Shown here: positions 52,886-61,457 of the stretch, in pieces
Layout: each line of letters begins with the position of its first letter
Position numbering within the stretch: position 1 is the first letter of the stretch
From: Geothermovivens sp964644845
Lineage (GTDB): Bacteria > Zhuqueibacterota > Zhuqueibacteria > Oleimicrobiales > Geothermoviventaceae
Length of the DNA: 64,000 nucleotides
NCBI GenBank assembly: GCA_964644845.1
Contig: CAZXXS010000012.1
Span: 62,001-126,000, forward strand
Direction: 5' to 3'
Program-made: the position numbers and the translations under genes
Notes under the pieces: generated by a model
What the model saw: the letters and a program-made list of their open reading frames with translations, nothing else
Databases searched by the model: none
Told to the model about the DNA's origin: nothing

Positions 52886-53562
52886 CGTTTTCCTCCTTTG
52901 GTTCTGCCAAGAAAGAGTCTCAAGGGCAGTTTGCTGCGGTCCACGGGAACGGCCACCGGAGGTTCCGGCAAGCCAAGCCATTCTACCAGACCTCGCCAGG
53001 CCAGAAACGCCGTCAGAGCTGCCACAACGGCATCCAACTCGTCGTGCGTTGGCAGACGCTGAATGTCCCAGCTGAGCCCAGCTTCCCGAAGCGCCTCCAG
53101 CAGCCACAGGCGCACCTCTCGGCGCCCTTTGGGCCTGGGGTAATCTTTTCCCCACAACATCACTTTTGTCGCGTGGGGGTACACCTCCACAAGCTGAAAG
53201 CCCGCTCCCCCAAGCTTTTGAGCAAGCCTTACGCAGCGAAGAGCCCACGGTTTGGCAAAACTCTTCGACGTGGTGAAAAAACAACCGATCCCGCGTCTGG
53301 CCAAAGCCACCTCTGCAGCTCGGCGGGCTTCGGGTAGTTCACCCCGTATGAACGCATCCTCCGACATCCTCCCTGGTAAGACCGTCGGACCGTCGAAACC
53401 CACGAGTTCCACGTTGTCCGGACCCAAGTTCTGCAACCAGCCGAGGATCGCCTCGTCCGATTGGAGCAGCTGTACGTCTTGCACCCGCCCGAACTCGTCC
53501 ACGGCAGCGGCCGCCGTGGCTTTTTTCGGTGCTGCGGTCGGATCGAGTCCTGCAAAAGTCAT
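52882..53562 (-). CDS. DUF429 domain protein (predicted RNase H-like nuclease)
   Basis: 226 residues. DUF429 proteins are predicted to have an RNase H-like fold but have no established reaction. Seen: FAGLDPTAAPKKAT with the first acidic residue, VELVGFDGPTVLPGR with a second, RGIGCFFTTSKSF, QLVEVYPHATKVMLWG, and PTHDELDAVVAALTAFL with the last acidic pair. These are the conserved DUF429 stretches. ATG 53562 is taken because the protein then begins MTFAGLD as in the family; GGAG abuts it, so the exact start is unsure. The stop overlaps the yfcE ATG. It is divergent from nadE, 221 bases away. Confidence 0.78.
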   Translation of the reverse strand: MTFAGLDPTAAPKKATAAAAVDEFGRVQDVQLLQSDEAILGWLQNLGPDNVELVGFDGPTVLPGRMSEDAFIRGELPEARRAAEVALARRGIGCFFTTSKSFAKPWALRCVRLAQKLGGAGFQLVEVYPHATKVMLWGKDYPRPKGRREVRLWLLEALREAGLSWDIQRLPTHDELDAVVAALTAFLAWRGLVEWLGLPEPPVAVPVDRSKLPLRLFLGRTKGGKR

Positions 53563-53720
53563 CTCCAGAACCCACAACAAGCACGCACTCACGCCACACG
53601 CCGTGGATGCAAAAACCACTTGCTGAAGAACTTCAGCGAACCCGTTTGCTCACTGTCACAAAGTTACCAAGGTTTTTGTTTGATTTATCCGAAGACTTTT
53701 TACATTCAACCCCAAGCAAT

Positions 53721-53752
53721 TGTTCAACCTTAGCGCTGGCGCTGGTTGAACA
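53721..53752 (+). promoter_or_regulatory. Perfect inverted repeat upstream of nadE
   Basis: TGTTCAACC (53721-53729) pairs with GGTTGAACA (53744-53752). Inside it AGCGC (53732-53736) pairs with GCGCT (53739-53743). It ends 31 nt before the nadE ATG, in the region divergent to DUF429. It may be an operator or a leader hairpin. No NAD-riboswitch consensus was recognised. Confidence 0.5.
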
Positions 53753-53783
53753 CGAATCGTGAAAACAAAGGACGTGCGCCGAA

Positions 53784-55532
53784 ATGGCCGACGGAAAGCT
53801 ACGCATTGCGCTGGCACAAATCAACACCGTTGTTGGGGACTTCGCCGGCAACCAGAAGCGCATCCTCAACGCAGTGGACCGGGCCCGTAGGTTCGGCGCC
53901 GATCTCGTCGCGTTTCCGGAGCTCACAGTGACCGGCTACCCCCCTGAGGATTTGCTGCTCCGACATTCTTTCGTCGCCCAAGCGGAGCGCGTTGTTCACG
54001 AACTCGCCCCGCAGATCAAGGACGTGACGGCGATCGTCGGTTTCCCGGAGCGCCGAAACGGACACCTGTACAACGCCGCAGCGGTAATCGCTGATGGCTA
54101 CGTCGCTACCACCTACCAGAAAATCCATTTGCCCAACTACGGTGTTTTCGACGAGAAGCGCTACTTCGAACCAGGCGACGAGCCCGTCGTGCTACAACTC
54201 AACGGCGTGAACGTCGGCATCAACATCTGCGAGGACATCTGGTTTCCCGACGTGGCCGCCGTGCAGGCCCTTAAAGGCGACGCCGAGTTGCTTCTGAACA
54301 TCTCGGCCAGTCCTTACCACGCCGGCAAACGCAAGGTCCGTCAGGAATTGGTGACAAGTCGAGCCCGCGACAACTGGGTCTGGGTCGCCATGGTCAATCT
54401 GGTCGGAGGACAAGACGAACTCGTTTTCGACGGCAACTCCGTCGTAGCTGATTTCACCGGCAAACCGTACACTGGTGGCAAATCGTTCGAAGAAGATCTC
54501 ATCCTTTTCGACGTGGATGCCGACGCCGTTCAGCGGGCCCGTCGCCTCGATCCGCAGTTTGCCTCTCTAAGCGAAGGCTACGATGCACCCATGTCGCTTC
54601 GCGTCGTCAAACTGCAAAATCGCGAGGCACCGAAAAAAAAGCCACCGCTCGAGATCCGCTCGCCCGAAGAACTTGCCCCCGGCGAGCTGGAAGAAATCTA
54701 CGGTGCCCTGGTGCTCGGTGTGCGCGACTACGTGCACAAAAACGGTTTCGACAAAGTGGTACTTGGCCTGAGTGGCGGGATCGATTCGGCGCTCACCGCC
54801 GCCATCGCCGTCGATGCACTCGGATCGGACAATGTGATGGGTGTGACCATGCCCAGTCAGTTCTCCAGCACGGGTAGCGTGGCCGATTCCGAAAAGCTGG
54901 CCAGGAACCTGGGCATCCGGTTCGAACAAGTTCCGATTCGAGAAATCTTCGACCAGTATCTGAACGTACTCGAGCCGCATTTTCGCGGCTTACCGCCGGA
55001 CATCACCGAAGAAAATTTGCAAGCCCGGATTCGCGGCAACTTGCTAATGGCCTTCGCCAACAAGTTCAACTGGATCGTCCTTTCCACGGGCAATAAGAGC
55101 GAACTCAGCGTAGGTTACTGCACGATCTACGGCGACATGGTCGGCGGCTTTGCAGTGCTCAAAGACGTACCCAAGACACTTGTCTACCGGCTGGCCCATT
55201 ACCGTAACCAGCGCGCCGGGTACGATTTGATCCCCGAGGCCATCTTGACCAAGCCGCCGTCGGCCGAGCTTCGTCCCAACCAGAAGGATCAAGACACACT
55301 ACCACCCTACGAAATTCTGGACCCAATTATCGAAGCGTACGTGGAACGCGACATGAGTTTCCAGGAAATCGTGGCGCTCGGCTTTGACCCCGGCGTGGTC
55401 CGGGATGTGATTCGGCGTGTCGATCTGGCCGAGTACAAACGGCGCCAGGCACCGCCGGGCGTCAAGATCACGCCACGGGCTTTCGGGAAGGATCGAAGGA
55501 TGCCAATCACCAACCGTTACCGCGAAGCTTAG
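53784..55532 (+). CDS. nadE: Glutamine-dependent NAD+ synthetase
   Basis: 582 residues; makes NAD+ from deamido-NAD+, ATP and glutamine in the cytoplasm. The N-terminal nitrilase-like glutaminase domain (about 1-265) has the complete triad: Glu46 in FPELTVTGY, Lys113 in YQKIHLPNYG, Cys149 in NICEDIW. The C-terminal synthetase has the ATP-pyrophosphatase loop SGGIDSAL (from residue 330), STGNKSELSVGY and ILTKPPSAELRP. The length is that of the two-domain type. The ribosome-binding site is weak. A hairpin lies just upstream. No other NAD-synthesis gene is adjacent. Confidence 0.97.
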   Translation: MADGKLRIALAQINTVVGDFAGNQKRILNAVDRARRFGADLVAFPELTVTGYPPEDLLLRHSFVAQAERVVHELAPQIKDVTAIVGFPERRNGHLYNAAAVIADGYVATTYQKIHLPNYGVFDEKRYFEPGDEPVVLQLNGVNVGINICEDIWFPDVAAVQALKGDAELLLNISASPYHAGKRKVRQELVTSRARDNWVWVAMVNLVGGQDELVFDGNSVVADFTGKPYTGGKSFEEDLILFDVDADAVQRARRLDPQFASLSEGYDAPMSLRVVKLQNREAPKKKPPLEIRSPEELAPGELEEIYGALVLGVRDYVHKNGFDKVVLGLSGGIDSALTAAIAVDALGSDNVMGVTMPSQFSSTGSVADSEKLARNLGIRFEQVPIREIFDQYLNVLEPHFRGLPPDITEENLQARIRGNLLMAFANKFNWIVLSTGNKSELSVGYCTIYGDMVGGFAVLKDVPKTLVYRLAHYRNQRAGYDLIPEAILTKPPSAELRPNQKDQDTLPPYEILDPIIEAYVERDMSFQEIVALGFDPGVVRDVIRRVDLAEYKRRQAPPGVKITPRAFGKDRRMPITNRYREA

Positions 55533-55743
55533 GGCGCGCACTGTTGGATGTCCCCGCCGCGCCCGGAAAGCCTTCACGGCGTGGATTGGCGTCCGATCAC
55601 GGACGTGAAGGCAAGGTCGTGTTTTTTTCGGATTGAGGGACCGGCTGGCAAGTTACCCACTCCGGACCCAAATTTGGCTGGCGTTGCAGCGCACGGAGAA
55701 ACGTCAGCGCTGTCGGCAAAGTGGCTAATTTGGAAGACCAACG

Positions 55744-57003
55744 ATGAGATCACGTCTGGCACAGACGTTTCGATTTGCACTTGTCGCAGTGGTGGTGCTC
55801 GGTTTGGCTTTTCTGTCCGCACATCAGCTACGCGGCAGCAAAACACTGAAATTGTCGCTTCGCGCCCAGGCTCTGCCGGAACGTGTGGTGCGCTGGGTGC
55901 ACGTGGCCGCCGCTGCAAAAGATGTCGACGTTGCAGTTACTGCAAGCCGCGTCCTCGTGCGTTCTTCAACGAACCAGTGGAGACCGGTCTTCGCGGTGGA
56001 CTCCTCCCTTGTGGCGCTGGAGGCTTCGCCCCGTGGACACTTCTTCGGCGTCCTGAGCTACACCCGTCGGCCAAAGCCGGGCGCCCCCGGTGAGTTAACG
56101 CTTCACCTCCGCGATGCCTCGGGCGCCATCCTGGGCAGCTGGAATCTGCCTTGGGACTACGACCGACCCGTTCCTGCCCTGGCTCTTGCCCGCGGCGCTT
56201 CAGCCGTGGCAGTCGGGTGGGCAGACGTCGGGATCGTGTGGGTTTTTTCGCCCGGCAAATCCGAACCCGCGCGGGTCGACCTTTACGCCGACGACACCTA
56301 CGGCTACGAACGCTGTTTGTGCTTCGCGTACGACGACAGTATGAACCAATTCATCGTCCTGGCAACCAGGCACGGCATCAACCCTACCGCATCCTCCCAG
56401 GCCGAACGGTCCGTCGGTGCTCGACTTTTTTGGATCAATCCAAGCGGGCAAATGCTGAAGAGCCTGGCACTCGAAACCGAGGGCGTGACAACGCTCCGAT
56501 TCGACCGCAGCTCACGCATCCTCGTGGTGGGTGGCACGGATTTCCCCGCACCGGACCGCCCCCTACCCTATGCTGAGGTTCGGTCGGCCGATGGACGTCT
56601 GGTAACCCGGGTCGAGCAGGTTACTCCCGAGAATTTCGCCATCACGCCGGACCGCCGCTTGTCTGTCCTCGCGGATCCATCCGGGGCAGTGGCGGTAGAC
56701 CTTCTGCAGAAGCTCGAACTTTGGCGGCACACTCCGGCGACAGACAACCGCAGCATCCTCGACGCTGTTGTCGTGGACAAACCGGCCTGTGTGGCGCTGC
56801 TCAGCGCCACGGTTGCTTTCCGGGAAAACACATTCCTTTACATCGAACCCAAAGTCTCACTGGTTAACAGGCGAGGAAAACAAATCGGCGTTACCGCTTT
56901 CCCGGACACTTTGCTGGCAGAGGCGCGTTTGGCTCCTGATCCCCGTGGCGGTCTACGTGTGCTGACCCAGGACCGCATCTGGACTGTTTCGCTGGCTCAG
57001 TAG
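55744..57003 (+). CDS. Membrane-anchored, propeller-like protein of unknown function
   Basis: 419 residues, not recognised. An N-terminal hydrophobic segment (FALVAVVVLGLAFLSA, about 11-26) serves as signal or anchor, so it is probably periplasmic. The rest is beta-rich with repeated patterns of the WD/YVTN propeller sort, such as ALARGASAVAVGWADVGIV, LRFDRSSRILVVGGTDFP and AITPDRRLSVLADPSGAVAV. GGAAG lies about 8 nt before ATG 55744. Eight bases after its stop the LytM/T9SS protein starts, so the two are probably partners. Confidence 0.65.
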   Translation: MRSRLAQTFRFALVAVVVLGLAFLSAHQLRGSKTLKLSLRAQALPERVVRWVHVAAAAKDVDVAVTASRVLVRSSTNQWRPVFAVDSSLVALEASPRGHFFGVLSYTRRPKPGAPGELTLHLRDASGAILGSWNLPWDYDRPVPALALARGASAVAVGWADVGIVWVFSPGKSEPARVDLYADDTYGYERCLCFAYDDSMNQFIVLATRHGINPTASSQAERSVGARLFWINPSGQMLKSLALETEGVTTLRFDRSSRILVVGGTDFPAPDRPLPYAEVRSADGRLVTRVEQVTPENFAITPDRRLSVLADPSGAVAVDLLQKLELWRHTPATDNRSILDAVVVDKPACVALLSATVAFRENTFLYIEPKVSLVNRRGKQIGVTAFPDTLLAEARLAPDPRGGLRVLTQDRIWTVSLAQ

Positions 57004-57011
57004 GATTCGAA

Positions 57012-59213
57012 ATGACACTGCGGCACTTCCTCTCGTCGATTCTTGCCCTGGCTTCTCTTGCTGCGGGTGGAGCGCAGGCCCAGTACGGCTGGCCTGTGAC
57101 ACCGTTCAACAGCAGTCAGCTCATCACCGGCACATTTTGCGAGTACCGGCCCACGCTCAGTTCACCTCACTTCCACAACGGCGTGGACATTCCCAAAGCC
57201 GATGGTTCGCCCGTCTACGCCGTCACAGACGGAACGGTGAGCAGCATTCAACGCACGGGAGGCAACGCCTACGTCCGGGTGGGCGAGTTTGCTTACGTGC
57301 ACATCAAACCAGCCCCCAATCTGACAGTCGGTTCCAGGGTCAAGGCCCATCAAACTGTGATCGGAACCATTCTGTCGGGTGCCGGACACGTTCATTTCAT
57401 CGAGGGTACGTACGACCACGAACGCAACGCGCTGCGATCCGGAGGCGGGCTCACCCCGTACGTGGATCCGTGGGCCCCGATCGTACGCTACATCCGTTTC
57501 TACCCGGACGGTTCATCGCAACCGTTTCCGGGCAATCACGTTAGCGGGAAAATCGATCTGGTCGCCAAAGTCGATGAGCAAAATGGTCCACCCAGCTCAT
57601 CCCTGGCCTGTCGCAACAACGGGACCTACGAGCTCGGCTACGCCGTTCTTGACTCCGACAGTGTCACAGTTCTCCTCCGTAGCGGCGTACGTTTCCGTTT
57701 CCTCACGAAACCCAGCAACCGCTACGTCCACAACGTTTTCCTAAAAAAGTTGTCCAGCATCACCAGCCACGTGTACATCGCCACCAACCACGTCGATCGC
57801 AATGGCTACTTGGACACCGGAGAGCTGGGGCCTGGGCGTTACTACGCCCTGGTGTGGGCCCGCGACACCCGGGGTAATGCCGACACGCTGGTGGTCCCTT
57901 TTTACGTGGTTCCGGAGGACAAAACTCCCCCTGCCCCACCCGAACTCCTGTTAGTGCGCGGCGACAGCTCGAGCTTCGAAATTCGGTGGAAACGCAGTCC
58001 GGAACCCGACGTGGTCGGGTACCGACTTTGGTACAGCTTCGACAACCGCGACTGGAAACTGAAGTTCACCGAGCACCAGCTACCGGCCGACTGCACATCT
58101 GTGACTTTTCGGGCGACACTGCACCGACCCCTCTACTTTCGCCTCACGGCAGTGGACAACGCCCCTTTGCCAAACGAAAGCGCACCCTCAGATGTTTACG
58201 GAATGCAGCAGGGAGTTGCGCCGCTCCTGATTGTGGACGGCTTTCATCGTTCCCCAGAGCAGGGAAGTGCGTGGTCGCAGCCATCTCACCCGTTCGCTTT
58301 CTTCTACGCCCAGGCCTTGCCCGAAGAGCAGCGGAACACGCTCGGCTTTGCCACCTGCTCCGAAGACGCTGTTCTCGATTCCGCCGTGCAGCTGAAGGAC
58401 TTCGGCGAAATCGTGTGGTTCACGGGCGACAACGGCGGCGGACGTCAGGCCGTGTCGGATTCGGCCATCTCGCTGCTGGACCACTGGCTGCAAACAACAC
58501 CGTACGCGCGGTTGCTGCTGGCAGGGGCCAACCTGGCATCCAGCCTGGATTCCACCACTAACCCCTACGCTTCAGCTTCGGCGAACGCTTTCTTACGGAA
58601 TCTTCTTGGCGTGGCTCCCTGCGGCCGTCGCTCTGGGATCGGCTCGCTTTCCTTAGTCCAGCAGTCGGAAACCACGCTACGCTTCGGGCACGGTCCGTTC
58701 ACACCGGACAGTGTGGATGCTCTTTGCCCCCTCGGCGGTACCACACCGCTGCTTCGTTTTGCGAGCGACTCGGTGGCGGCGCTCACACTTTGTGAGAGAC
58801 AAAGCTACCACGTCGCCCTGCTTTCCGTGCCTGTACCGGCCATCGACCAGCCCGACTCGCAGCGCTTTGTCCTGGAATTGGCTCTTGCTAACTTGAACGC
58901 TTCGGTTTCCAATCAGGCGCACCCGGCCGCACCCGGCCGCTTTGAACTCAGCCCTGCGTACCCCAATCCGTTCAACAGCAGCACGACGCTGCAGATCCAG
59001 ATCCCACGGGCCGCTCACCTGCGCGTCGATCTGTACGACGTCCGGGGGCGGCAGGTTCGCACCCTCTTCGACGGGTTTGCACGCGCCCAGCGGTTGCGCC
59101 TCACGTGGGACGGTCGAAGTTCAAGCGGCCGATCGTGTCCGAGCGGCATTTACCTTTGTCGCGTGCAGCTTGGATCCCACTCACAAACACGCCGGATCTT
59201 GCTCCTCAGGTAG
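57012..59213 (+). CDS. M23 (LytM)-like secreted protein with T9SS-type sorting domain
   Basis: 733 residues. Signal peptide FLSSILALASLAAGGAQAQ. M23 peptidase-like domain (about 28-165): HxxxD in HNGVDI (His55, Asp59), YVHIKP (His97) and HVHF (His126, His128). All zinc and catalytic positions are present. The middle has a fibronectin-III-like domain (about 310-395) and a region with FGEIVWFTGDNGGG and LLLAGANLASSL that resembles a glutamine-amidotransferase-like fold. The last 80 residues are a FlgD-like or sorting domain: PAYPNPFNSSTTLQIQIP, DLYDVRGRQVRTL, PSGIYLCRV. It is likely exported by T9SS to the cell surface and cuts or binds peptidoglycan or another peptide. Start ATG 57012, poor ribosome-binding site, 8 nt after the previous gene. 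Confidence 0.82.
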   Translation: MTLRHFLSSILALASLAAGGAQAQYGWPVTPFNSSQLITGTFCEYRPTLSSPHFHNGVDIPKADGSPVYAVTDGTVSSIQRTGGNAYVRVGEFAYVHIKPAPNLTVGSRVKAHQTVIGTILSGAGHVHFIEGTYDHERNALRSGGGLTPYVDPWAPIVRYIRFYPDGSSQPFPGNHVSGKIDLVAKVDEQNGPPSSSLACRNNGTYELGYAVLDSDSVTVLLRSGVRFRFLTKPSNRYVHNVFLKKLSSITSHVYIATNHVDRNGYLDTGELGPGRYYALVWARDTRGNADTLVVPFYVVPEDKTPPAPPELLLVRGDSSSFEIRWKRSPEPDVVGYRLWYSFDNRDWKLKFTEHQLPADCTSVTFRATLHRPLYFRLTAVDNAPLPNESAPSDVYGMQQGVAPLLIVDGFHRSPEQGSAWSQPSHPFAFFYAQALPEEQRNTLGFATCSEDAVLDSAVQLKDFGEIVWFTGDNGGGRQAVSDSAISLLDHWLQTTPYARLLLAGANLASSLDSTTNPYASASANAFLRNLLGVAPCGRRSGIGSLSLVQQSETTLRFGHGPFTPDSVDALCPLGGTTPLLRFASDSVAALTLCERQSYHVALLSVPVPAIDQPDSQRFVLELALANLNASVSNQAHPAAPGRFELSPAYPNPFNSSTTLQIQIPRAAHLRVDLYDVRGRQVRTLFDGFARAQRLRLTWDGRSSSGRSCPSGIYLCRVQLGSHSQTRRILLLR

Positions 59214-59241
59214 TTTCCAAAACCAACAGAGAGGGTAACCA

Positions 59242-60147
59242 ATGAGCTCCGGAGCCGAGGTCTGGAGGCCGTACCAGCACATCTTTTTCGACTGCGACAG
59301 CACGCTGACGCAGATCGAAGGCATCGATGAGCTCGCCAGGCTGGTTGGAAAGGACGACGAAGTCCGCGAACTCACCCGGCTGGCAATGGAGGGCGAAATT
59401 GACCTCGAAGAAGCGCTACGACGCCGCCTTGAGTTGTTGCGGCCTACCCGCGGCCAAATTGAACAGCTCGGGGAACTGTACGTGCGGCGTTTGGTGCCGG
59501 ATGCCCGGGATGTGGTACGCGCGCTGGTGTTCCTGGGACGCCAGGTGTACATCGTGAGCGGCGGCTTCGTGCTGGCGCTACGCCGTCTTGCCGCTCATCT
59601 TGGGATTCCCCAGGCTAACGTACTCGGTGTTGACCTGTGGTTCGACGAGCTTCAGGGCGAGTGGTTCCGCTACCACAAACACCAGTACCGTCCCAACCCC
59701 GACGAGCGGTACCTCGCGCTCGACGACAGTGCCCCAACCGTCCGTAGCACCGGGAAAGCGACGGCAATTCGCAACCTTGGCCCCCTCGCTGGTGGGACTT
59801 TGCTTGTTGGAGACGGCGCCAGCGATCTCGCCGCCAGAGAAGCCGTCGATCTCTTCGTCGGCTACGGCGGCATCGCCCAACGGGCTGCAGTGCGGGAAAC
59901 CGCAGACATCTTCCTCCCGCATCCCAGCTTGGCCCCCGTTCTCGCCCTCGCTGCAGGTTCTCAAGACGCTTCCCGTCTGCTGGGGTCCGAATTTGCGCGC
60001 CTGTTCCGGAAGGGCGTTGAGCTCTTCGCGAGCACCGCACGTGTCCGCCGCACAGATCTGAAAACCTTGCCAGATGTGTTTTCCAATTGGTTGCACGGCC
60101 AGAACACTACGCAACAACTGGAACCCCAAACCAACGGGATACTCTGA
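59242..60147 (+). CDS. serB: Phosphoserine phosphatase-like HAD hydrolase
   Basis: 301 residues. It hydrolyses O-phosphoserine to serine, the last step of the phosphorylated pathway. HAD motif I DCDSTLT (Asp17 and Asp19), motif II YIVSGGF, motif III Lys in RSTGKATAI, motif IV VGDGASDLAA. The C-terminal 75 residues extend beyond the HAD core. AGAGAGGG lies 6 nt before ATG 59242. The next gene starts 1 nt after the stop. With PSAT and serA following, assignment to serine synthesis is strong. Confidence 0.88.
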   Translation: MSSGAEVWRPYQHIFFDCDSTLTQIEGIDELARLVGKDDEVRELTRLAMEGEIDLEEALRRRLELLRPTRGQIEQLGELYVRRLVPDARDVVRALVFLGRQVYIVSGGFVLALRRLAAHLGIPQANVLGVDLWFDELQGEWFRYHKHQYRPNPDERYLALDDSAPTVRSTGKATAIRNLGPLAGGTLLVGDGASDLAAREAVDLFVGYGGIAQRAAVRETADIFLPHPSLAPVLALAAGSQDASRLLGSEFARLFRKGVELFASTARVRRTDLKTLPDVFSNWLHGQNTTQQLEPQTNGIL

Positions 60148-60148
60148 G

Positions 60149-61231
60149 ATGACTCCGGTTGAACAACGTTCGCAGCGACTGCGCCTGTTTATCCCAGGAC
60201 CAACAGAGGTGGCACCAGAGGTTTTGGAGGATTTCTCCCGTCCCCCCATCGGTCACCGTACAGACGAGGCCAGGCAACTCATCTTTCGAGTCACCCAAAA
60301 GGCCAAGAAACTGTTGAACACAGATCAGACGGTGTTACTTTCCACCAGCTCCGCTACCGGTCTGATGGAGGCCGCCGTCCGCAATCTTGTTCAAAAGACC
60401 GTACTGTGTGCGGTGAACGGCGCTTTCAGCGCGCGTTGGCACAAGATCGCTGTAGCCAACGGCAAAGACGCCACGCGACTTGACTTCCCACTGGGTAGAC
60501 CCGTGGATCCCGACAGGTTGCGTCGCGCGCTTCGCGAGCGTCCCGTCGAGGCGGTAACTGTGGTCCACAATGAGACGTCGACCGGGGTAATTTCTCCACT
60601 CGCAGAAATCGCTGACGTGCTGCGCGATTTTCCGGAAACCTTGCTCCTGGTGGATGCTGTCACCTCGATGGGAGCTGTGCCGATCTCCTTTGACGAGCTC
60701 GGCCTGGACGTGTGTCTGGCGTCTGTTCAAAAAGCACTTGCTCTACCGCCCGGTTTCGCGCTCTGCGCCGTTTCGGAGCGCGCTCTACAACGCGCCGCGA
60801 CGGTGCAAAACCGGGGCTACTACTTCGACTTTCTCCTGATGAAAGACTACGCAGAGCGCGGACAAACGCCGATTACACCGTCGCTACCGCACCTCTACGG
60901 CCTCGACCACCAGCTCGACCGCATTCTGGAGGAAGGTCTCGAGCGACGCTACCAGCGTCATTTGCGAATGGCTGCCCTCGTTCAGAACTGGGCACAGGAC
61001 CGTTTGGCGCTTTTCGCCGACCCGTCCGCGCTGTCGCCTACAGTCACCGCCGTGGCAACCGGGAACAAACTCGCGCCGCAGGACATTCTGGCATTCGCCA
61101 GACAACACGGTTACCTTCTCGCTTCCGGCTACGGTGAACTGAAGGACCAAACGTTTCGCATCGCACACATGGGTGAGTTGCAGGAGCAGGACATTCGAGA
61201 TCTCCTCTCCACGCTGGACCGCTTGTTCTGA
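60149..61231 (+). CDS. Class V aminotransferase, phosphoserine/alanine-glyoxylate type
   Basis: 360-residue PLP enzyme. Placed between serB and serA it most likely converts 3-phosphohydroxypyruvate to phosphoserine with glutamate. The sequence resembles the alanine-glyoxylate/archaeal PSAT group rather than classical SerC: FIPGPTEVAPEVLEDFSRPP, STSSATGLMEAAVRN, VVHNETSTGVISPLAEI, LLVDAVTSMGAVPISFDELG and the PLP lysine in SVQKALALPPG (Lys195). ATG 60149 begins 1 nt after the serB stop. A purely serine-glyoxylate function cannot be excluded. Confidence 0.85.
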   Translation: MTPVEQRSQRLRLFIPGPTEVAPEVLEDFSRPPIGHRTDEARQLIFRVTQKAKKLLNTDQTVLLSTSSATGLMEAAVRNLVQKTVLCAVNGAFSARWHKIAVANGKDATRLDFPLGRPVDPDRLRRALRERPVEAVTVVHNETSTGVISPLAEIADVLRDFPETLLLVDAVTSMGAVPISFDELGLDVCLASVQKALALPPGFALCAVSERALQRAATVQNRGYYFDFLLMKDYAERGQTPITPSLPHLYGLDHQLDRILEEGLERRYQRHLRMAALVQNWAQDRLALFADPSALSPTVTAVATGNKLAPQDILAFARQHGYLLASGYGELKDQTFRIAHMGELQEQDIRDLLSTLDRLF

Positions 61232-61274
61232 GACCAGCTGCGGAGCCAACCCGGGAAAGCCGGTTGAAACGCAT

Positions 61275-61326
61275 TCACGGATCTTCAGGGAAAGACGTGG
61301 GTCACCCGTCCGCTGAAGCCCCGTGA
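61275..61326 (+). promoter_or_regulatory. Structured element in the serA leader
   Basis: Nested perfect stems: TCACGG (61275-61280) with CCGTGA (61321-61326), CTTCAG (61283-61288) with CTGAAG (61313-61318), and an inner GACG...CGTC type stem (61294-61310). The 52-nt element lies 131 nt before the serA start, after the PSAT stop. No T-run follows. No known riboswitch class was recognised. Confidence 0.5.
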
Positions 61327-61457
61327 AGACGCCCTACAAACACCGGAAAGAGTTACTGGGAAGTTGAAACCGTGGGCACGAGACCGCTCGTTTTGGTAAA
61401 CAGTGGCAACCACGTTGCGCACACAGTCTACGAACTGTCAAACCTTCTGAGGTGACG

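Noticed and set aside
53640..53720. Promoter boxes upstream of nadE
   Set aside because: TTGTTT or TTGATT can be paired with TTTACA or TACATT only at poor match or off spacing, so no promoter is called.
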